The notes under the pieces were generated by a model, which saw only the letters and a program-made list of their open reading frames with translations, had not been told where the DNA came from and ran no database searches. Shown in pieces: positions 57,901 to 64,000 of a stretch of 64,000 bases of DNA. Location: assembly GCA_028622995.1 (NCBI GenBank), contig JAJQJQ010000008.1, forward strand, positions 4,774,001 through 4,838,000, written 5' to 3'. Positions within the stretch are counted from its first letter, which is position 1; each line of letters opens with the position of its first letter. Origin of the DNA: Panagrolaimus kolymaensis. Lineage: Eukaryota; Nematoda; Chromadorea; Rhabditida; Panagrolaimidae. A program made the position numbers and the translations under genes.

Positions 57901-59837
57901 AAAGGGAATCAGTACAGTTTGCAGTTGTGGAGGCAATTGGAAGGGTGGTGATTGCATTTTGGAAATTAACGGGATCATCAAATTCTTGGATACTTGTAAG
58001 GGCTAAAACATGCTATTGTTAAATTTCTTGTTTCCATAAAATTAGGTGTTTGACTTGAAGATATGTATCTTACCGTTATTTGCATAACCAACAAGAACAT
58101 AACGACGGAAATATCCTGGATTATTAAAATTGGTATAACCAACAATTCGAGCAGCTGTTGGAGCAACAGAAGAATTAAGATATGGTGCAAAACTTGGAGT
58201 TGTTCGAACAACGAAAACAAGAGCTCGTCGACGCGTATCAAAGTTTTCTTGTGCTTGACTTTTACACATAACTAAAAAATGGGTTTACAATTTCATTCCA
58301 AGAAACCGGTTTACTTACTATCGGTACAATGATTTCCTGAATAACCTGGTTGACATATGCACACTCCATCCCTCAAAATTCCATCATTAAAGCAAAGTTT
58401 ATTTTCGCATTGATTTCCATTATAATATGCTCCACAAAGGCATGTTCGATTATTTTGACCATATGTGATCATGGTTCCACCATTAAAGCAAGTATCAGGT
58501 TGTTGTGAAGGAGTTGGAGTTGGTGGAGGATTGGATGGATTTGTTTCGCCACAAGTAAACATGTAAAGTCGTTGGAACACTGCGCCTTTATGATCAAAGC
58601 CAGTGAACTAAAAAAGAAATTTTATGTTTGTAAAATATGCAACAATAAATTTAATGTTTTCTGGCTACCAAATTAACTAATTAATTCAAAATGGTTGCTT
58701 TAATTTTCAAAACAATTTTAAACTAACCTTAGCTTTATAAAAATCAGTTCTCATACAAGTGTACATTGGTGAAACATATGGTGCATTACATTGATATCGA
58801 ATTCCAAGAGTCATCGGTGCATATTGTTTATCATCGCCATTGAAGAATGTTACAACTTGTGGAGCAGCGGGTTGCATGGTACCACTAAGTTTAGCACCAA
58901 GATAATTTGCTGTACCTTGAATGGGTTCTTTTAAAACTCTCCAAGCTGCATAAATATCTCGTTGAATATTATCATCTTGAACCCTTTGAACAAAACCCGT
59001 ATCATATACAGCTCGAGTGGAAGTTGTAATTTGATATGAACATGGTCCAGTGGTGACAGATGAAAGCTGAAGATTATAATATCCTGCACCAATAAATTCA
59101 ACCAAAGCATAATAATGAGCTTGATAAGTTTTGAAATCGTTGTTTGGATTTTCAAAATCATCGGGTGGAATTATAGTTCCATTCGAGGTCATAAGTTGAG
59201 CTGATGGCAAAGCACCATCCGATCCATAAATGGTAATCACGATATCGAGGCAATAGTTATCAACGGGGAAAGAAATCATATCATTACATTCGTATGAAGT
59301 TGCAAGTTCAATGGCTTCACCTTGAGCTGGAGTGAAATGAGTTGTAATGTTTGCGGGTTGGTCGCACACAGCTAAAATTTGAAGAAAAAAATTATAAAGT
59401 TGATTAATGGCATTATTACAGTAAGCTCAAATAAAAGCCAAATCAAAGTCAAAAACAACTTACGGATATTGCATAAATCTCCAGTGTAACCACTATCACA
59501 TTTAGCTCCATATAGATTGATAGCTGCTTTGCCACCTGGAGGATCAAGTGGAATTCCAGCTGGAATATTATGATGTCCAACAAATTTAAATCCTGGTTCT
59601 ATTGGATTTCCAGCTTTCACGGCTTCATTATTTCTGCGCCATACAGAATGTTCTTGTTGCACTAAAAATCCAAGGATTTGTTTATCGACAAAAAAATTTT
59701 TGGTAGTTGTAAAACTTACAATTATTTAAAACCGCTTCTTTAAATTCTTTACTTTTACCAAATCTTTCTCCTTCACCTGCGAATGCTGCAGCAACCAAAA
59801 AGGTTAAGCATGTCAACAGAAGCAATAATTGCTTCAT
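51945..59837 (-). CDS. Secreted multidomain EGF/vWA/C-type lectin protein (1966 aa, 27 exons)
   Basis: Twenty-seven exons from 59837 down to 51945 sum to 5901 nt with every phase matching. A signal peptide (MKQLLLLLTCLTFLVAAAFA) is followed by a half-EGF, a beta-rich CUB-like region, and two EGF repeats near residues 350-415 (CFNGGTM, CICQPGYSGNHC). A vWA-like region comes next (RRALVFVVRTTPS). A second EGF/vWA set lies near 845-1060 (CQNGGTSKFNYCECRAGFSG). The C-type lectin domain near 1190-1307 has WIGLND, an EPN sugar-binding motif and WKVNDC. A third EGF/vWA set follows, with FIVILDGSYTDG, a partial MIDAS. The architecture resembles nematode immune-associated proteins such as IRG-7; that link is from memory of the family. 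It is probably extracellular in gut or cuticle. The intron 55649-56056 contains a U4 snRNA gene. Confidence 0.9.
55720..55860 (-). ncRNA. U4 spliceosomal snRNA
   Basis: Read on the minus strand, the RNA starts AGCTTTGCGCAGAGGCGATA. It continues with ACCAATGAGG, an internal loop, and CCGAGGTGCGTTTATTGCT, which form the U4 5' stem-loop with its kink-turn and the regions that pair with U6. GTTGAAAACTTTCACCAATT follows, then an Sm site in GCAATTTTTGGACAG and the terminal stem AGCCC-TCC-GGGGCT. Order, length (about 141 nt) and sequence all fit metazoan U4. The gene lies wholly within an intron of the large secreted protein, same strand. It should have its own upstream promoter in 55861-55950, but I did not identify a clear proximal sequence element. 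Confidence 0.95.
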
Positions 59838-61064
59838 GTTGAAAAATGAAGTGAACCCTGAAACTCAAAAACTTCAATGAAACTCTTCAACAAAAAATAA
59901 CCCAATTAAAAATGCACACAAATAATTCAAAATTATGCTAACAAATTTTCTGCAATTTTTCAAAGAAAAGTTTTTTTAGTTTTTTTTCTTGAAGGCGCGG
60001 CAGCAGCAACAGAGAAGCATCATTAGCTTATCAGACCTTTTCATACATCCACACCCAAATTTTTTTTCTTCCTCCCTCAACTAACAAAGCTGTTAATTGA
60101 ATTGAGTTAAATGGCTTCTCAATTTGATTGCCTTTGCCTCCTCTAATAATACCTTTCCATTCAAAAGTGATGATTTGCCTAATTAGCTATGATTGGATTG
60201 AAATGTTGATAAAAAAATGATAAGAAAAAATAATATCATTAAAATTATTTTTTTCTTTCAACTCATTAAAATTTTCAAGCCTTTGGAATAATTATGGAAG
60301 AACCTTTTCTTTATGCTTTTGTTGTAATAAATAAAGTTGCTGAAAACACAAACTAAATAAAAAAAGGTTGGGAATCAAGATCAGCAACACACGAAAAAAA
60401 TTATGCGTAAAATATTTTATTTCACAAAAGACAAATAAAAACTCCAACTAAAAATCAAAGAGAAGCATGGAAAATTTAAAACTTGAAATCATCAATTATG
60501 ATGAATCAGGCATTTCAGAGCTTTTGCGAAGTTTACAGTATTTTTTTTTTATTGTTCCTTTTTTAAAACTCGAAAGGTTCAAGAATGGAAACCAATGAAA
60601 ATGCATCAATATTCAGCGAACAACCAAAGATCTCAAAAATGAACCATTTAATCGTTGATATTAACAAGTTTATTCAAATCTGTTCGACGGCCAAATAGTA
60701 ATTAAAAATGTCGTTATCTCAATAATATTATATTTCAAATCTTGTTGCAAATGGAATTCTTCAAATATTTATTCCTAATTTTCCTCAATTTTCCTCATTC
60801 TTTCTTGAATCCTTTATTCGCAAAAAAAAAGTAAAGCAACGATGGCAAAGTTTCAAACACCGCGCGAATCCAAGAAAAATGACGATGACCCGAACATTTT
60901 CGTGTCAAAAAAAGTATGACTGTACAAAATCAAAACTTTGAAAGATTTTTTGTTTTCATAAACGAAGAAAAAAATTTCGATCAAACTTTGAAACTTTCTT
61001 TTAATAATTATAAGTTTTTCGAGCATCTTGAATATAAGAAAGTAAAGAAGACACACACTGAAAA
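59838..61064. promoter_or_regulatory. Divergent intergenic region upstream of the secreted protein and cyclin E
   Basis: Promoters of both flanking genes lie here. At 60842-60913 an open exon-like stretch MAKFQTPRESKKNDDDPNIF ends at a GTATGA donor. It could be an upstream exon of the cyclin E gene or a separate small transcript, but I found no convincing acceptor joining it in frame. Confidence 0.4.
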
Positions 61065-62397
61065 ATGCCTAAAAGAAAGCATCCTGATGATGACGAAAAT
61101 TGTAAGCCTTATTAAAAATATAAAATTTACATAAATAAATGTAATTAAACATCTTTTTCAGATTCAACATCATTTCGTCAATATTCACAAGAACTTCATG
61201 ATCTCTCACAAAATTGCAAACGTTCAACTCCTTCAATGCTTCAAACTCCAGAACTTGGCTCACCAAAAGATGTATGGTCGCTCTTGTGTTCTAAAGATGA
61301 ATTAATAAAGAGACATTGGAATAAGAATAATCATCCTTCAATTCAACTACCACAAATGCGCTTTCTTGTTACTGATTGGATAATGGAAGTCTGTGCTGAT
61401 CTAAAACTTCATCGTGAAACTTTTCATTTAGCTGTTGAATATTTTGATCGCTTTATGAACCTTTGCAAAGGAATTAACCCTCCACAATTGCAACTTATTG
61501 GCACTGCTGCATTATCTATCGCTTGTAAATTTGAAGAAATTTATCCTCCTAAAATAATTCAACTTGCTGATTATTCTGATGGCGGATGTTCTACTGGTCA
61601 AGTGGTTGCAATGGAATGCATTATTCTAACTAAACTTGGATGGAATTTTTCTCCAATTACTACAGTACACTGGCTTGGTTGCTTTTTACAACTTCTCACG
61701 AAGATGAATGAAACATCTCCTGATTCAATTCGAAGAAAGGATCTCAAAATGGCCAACTTACCTTCTATCAACTCATCAGATGGAGAATTGCCATCATTCT
61801 TAGGCCTCCTTGATGGTGTTACAAATGCATTGGATACAAGTGTTAATGATTCTTTTCTCGTGGATCCTAACCAATCCCATGATGGGCATGTCATTGTCAA
61901 TGAATCCATTTGTGTACCGAAACTTTTGAGAGAGGAATTTGTTCAACTTACCAGAATAATTGATTTATTGGTACTCGATCATCAATTTCTCAACCATCGT
62001 TATGGAGAATTAGCTGCTGCTGTATTGTTCTGTTCATATGAACCTTCTGAAGCTATCGAAGACATAACTGGTTTTAAGAAAGAAAGCCTTGCTGAACTCA
62101 TTAGAGTCGTTCAATTCTACGTTGATTACTGTGAAGAAAATTCAAGAGGTTTGGGTAACTCATTTGTGGACTATGTTAACATTGATGACCGGCACAATAT
62201 TCAAACTTACATTCCTGGTATCCAAAAAGCCCTTGTATGTTTATATTTATATCTTTCTTTCTTTATAATACTCTTTTGAATTTTAGGATGAAATTAACAA
62301 GCGTCAAATCACAAAGAAGCGAGAACTTAAGGAACTTGACAAGAAGATGAAGAAGCAAGAAGATGAAGCTGTTGTTCTAAAAGGTGTTAATTCATAG
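61065..62397 (+). CDS. cye-1: Cyclin E (406 aa)
   Basis: Exons 61065-61101, 61162-62234 and 62287-62397 sum to 1221 nt. The cyclin box starts with MRFLVTDWIMEVCADLKLHR and ETFHLAVEYFDRF, continues with LQLIGTAALSIACKFEEIYP and includes the MRAIL-type hydrophobic patch equivalent MRFLV. The pattern, including LHRETF and EEIYPPK, is that of cyclin E rather than A or B. It activates CDK2 for G1/S entry. An insertion of about 70 residues (SPDSIRRKDLKMANLPSINS onward) separates the two cyclin folds. The C-terminus is a Lys/Glu-rich helix. The N-terminus is very short before the box, without obvious long regulatory sequence. Confidence 0.95.
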
Positions 62398-62936
62398 ACA
62401 AATGTTCTTACCTGATTGGTTCTTCCTCGCCTTCAAGTTAATTTGTTTTTGATTATGTTTTTCTATTTTTGTTAGTCAGTTTTTCAGTCTTCTTTTTATT
62501 GTATTGTTTTTGTTTATATTTACTGTTAGAGTCCTTTATGAGTAAAACTTTGATTTGAATTGTAAATTTTATATTTGTTTCCTAATCTTGTTTTTATTGA
62601 TGTTATGTGGCATAAACGGTTATTTTATTATTTATTTTGGACAATACATTGAGTTGGGTTATCCCTTAATCCTATCGATCGAAAAATTAATAATTTGCGG
62701 CAATAAATTTACCATGAAATTCTAATTTGAGATTAACTTGTGTACCGTATTTTAAAATTTGTTCTCATACCGCGAAAGTTTTAGGCTTGATTAAGACATT
62801 GGACATTTCTGTCTTCAACTTTATTTTATTGCGAAGAAGCTTATTTCCGAGCTTTTTACAACATTTTTTTATAAAATTCGAACCTAAATCGTGTTTAACG
62901 TTTTATTATTTTCAGATTTTGAAAGATCTGTTTACA
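62398..62936. other. Intergenic region between cyclin E and lin-52
   Basis: This is the cyclin E 3' UTR and the lin-52 promoter. TTTTCAG ending 22 nt before the lin-52 ATG is a probable trans-splice acceptor. Nothing else was seen. Confidence 0.4.
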
Positions 62937-63519
62937 ATGGAATACAAATTTATGGATGATGTTGTTGATGACAAACCTATGGAGATTGAGGTTAGACTTT
63001 ATTATTTGGTAATAAACTAATTTCGTTAAATTTTTTGGACTATTAATGAAAAAAACTTTACTACTGCTTTTCCTGATGTTGCTACTGCTTCTCCTTATTA
63101 TGCTTCTCAAGTCTTTACCGCTGTGTCTCCTGATGAAGCTTCTCAACTTACTTCCGAGGTTAGGCTTTATAGTTTGACAATAATTTTATTTCGTTATCTT
63201 TTAGGTAGTCGATGAAATCAACTTTACCTCTGCTTCTTCTGATGATGCTCCTCAACTTACTTTTCATTTAAATGATCCTATTGTGAAATTTCGAACTGAA
63301 TTAGATGCAGGTGATGTTAAACTCGTTAATGAACTTGGACAATTATCAGTTGATCAATTGCTGGATTATATGAAAAATCTTCAGAATAATGCATTTTTAC
63401 TTGGTGAAGAAGAAAGTTTGTGTTATTTATCATTTTTGATGTTTCTTGTTTTAATTTGTTTTCGTTTTTTAGCAAAAGAATTTCAAAGAACAAAAAATTT
63501 GGGAATTTTTCAAAAATAA
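62937..63519 (+). CDS. lin-52: LIN-52 (DREAM/MuvB complex subunit), 103 aa
   Basis: Exons 62937-62990, 63205-63415 and 63473-63519 sum to 312 nt. The C-terminal half matches LIN52: FRTELDAGDVKLVNELGQLS, then QLLDYMKNLQNNAFLLGEEE and TKEFQRTKNLGIF. It keeps the spacing of the family ELGSL...L..NLQN.A..LG..E..E..R...L.I pattern. LIN-52 bridges LIN-9 and pocket proteins in the cell-cycle repressor complex. It sits directly downstream of cyclin E. A non-used exon-like copy of exon 2's start lies in the first intron at about 63040-63158. Confidence 0.8.
63040..63158 (+). pseudogene. Duplicated lin-52 exon segment with lost acceptor
   Basis: Sequence from about 62991 to 63158 resembles 63159 to 63275. 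Both begin GTTAG(A/G)CTTTAT, have a TTTCGTTA tract, and then coding-like sequence (AACTTTAC then ACTGCTT or TCTGCTT, then GATGAAGCTTCTCAACTTAC or GATGATGCTCCTCAACTTAC). In the second copy the acceptor is TCTTTTAG. In the first the corresponding bases read TTTTTTGG, so it cannot be spliced in. The first copy still ends with an intact GAG/GTTAGG donor. Confidence 0.5.
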
Positions 63520-64000
63520 TTTTATTGTTGTTTTCGCTTTCTTCTTTTTGTATTTTTGTTTGTTGCATAATAAAGGAATAGCTTATTAAGCTTCTATCTG
63601 TGGAATCTCTTTCTGATTTTGCAAGAGGAATTTACAAATCACAGTCGATTTTCAATCAATCATCTTGACTTCTCATTGTGCAGCTGTAGTTAAACTTTGT
63701 ATCGAAAGCTACTGTGGATATTCTCTTATTCTTGAAGGAAAGCAAATTGATTATTGACATACTGGATTAAGTTTTTGGGGCCATACAATTTGTACTGAAC
63801 ATTACTTGTTCGAACTAATCGTCCATGGAAAACGTGTTTCAAAAATGGCATCAACAAACTTTTTCTTTGATGAAATTTAGCAAGCATCCGGATGTTTTTA
63901 TGCTCTTTTGTATCACCATTAGCGCATTTATGGTCGATTATTTTAAAGTATCACTGTACATAGACTCCATAAAAACCTGATAACGCATGTTTTCTTTTTA
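63520..64000. other. 3' flank of lin-52 with possible decayed coding pieces
   Basis: Short coding-like stretches separated by stops, for example CIESYCGYSLILEGKQIDY near 63690-63760 and a later one containing HGKRVSKMASTNFFFDE near 63810-63880. They cannot be assembled with splice sites inside the window. Confidence 0.25.

Overview
The window is nuclear DNA of a nematode. It is very AT-rich. The genes have many short GT-AG introns, mostly 42 to 60 nt with a TTTTTAG or TTTTCAG acceptor. Several genes carry an unpaired splice acceptor 10 to 20 nt upstream of the ATG, as expected for spliced-leader trans-splicing. Recognisable orthologues are the ribosomal protein S3a/RPS-1, NOG1, cyclin E, LIN-52, mitochondrial bL36, a PET117-like factor and a P-glycoprotein. 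A dense, diverged HSP70 cluster recalls the HSP70 expansion known from Halicephalobus (clade IV, Panagrolaimomorpha). That species-level suggestion is inference only.

Region 1 (1-14,040) is an HSP70-superfamily cluster. It holds two near-normal HSP70s without EEVD tails (minus 7320-9426, plus 11927-14040), an HSP70 reduced to its ATPase domain (minus 3632-5194) and two strongly degenerate HSP70-like proteins that lost the ATP phosphate-binding loops (minus 5636-7112, plus 9827-11719). Bases 1-2754 repeat 6465-9218 with no difference seen. The first copy holds a partial degenerate gene and an HSP70 lacking its first coding exons, and its end at 2754/2755 also cuts into an unrelated MAM-like gene. 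This is either a very recent duplication or an assembly join.

Region 2 (14,041-31,511) holds a coiled-coil protein, a four-helix membrane protein, a type I membrane protein, rps-1, a membrane-anchored carboxylesterase, a C2H2 zinc-finger protein and a 16-exon P-glycoprotein. A tRNA-Ser(UGA) lies in one of the P-glycoprotein introns, and one of its exons carries an apparent one-base frameshift.

Region 3 (31,512-41,273) is gene-poor. It contains two short non-autonomous hAT-like transposons, each with inverted ends and an exact 8-bp target duplication. It also has a small membrane protein, a TALE homeobox gene and scattered decayed coding fragments.

Region 4 (41,274-49,797) holds two mitochondrial genes (PET117-like and bL36m), divergent nog-1, a multi-pass membrane protein and an RGG/asparagine-rich protein.

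Region 5 (49,798-64,000) holds a 27-exon secreted protein of 1966 residues with EGF, vWA and C-type lectin domains, a U4 snRNA gene inside one of its introns, cyclin E and lin-52. Lin-52 contains a duplicated exon that has lost its acceptor. The exon models below were built by hand; most coding sums are exact multiples of three, which supports them.
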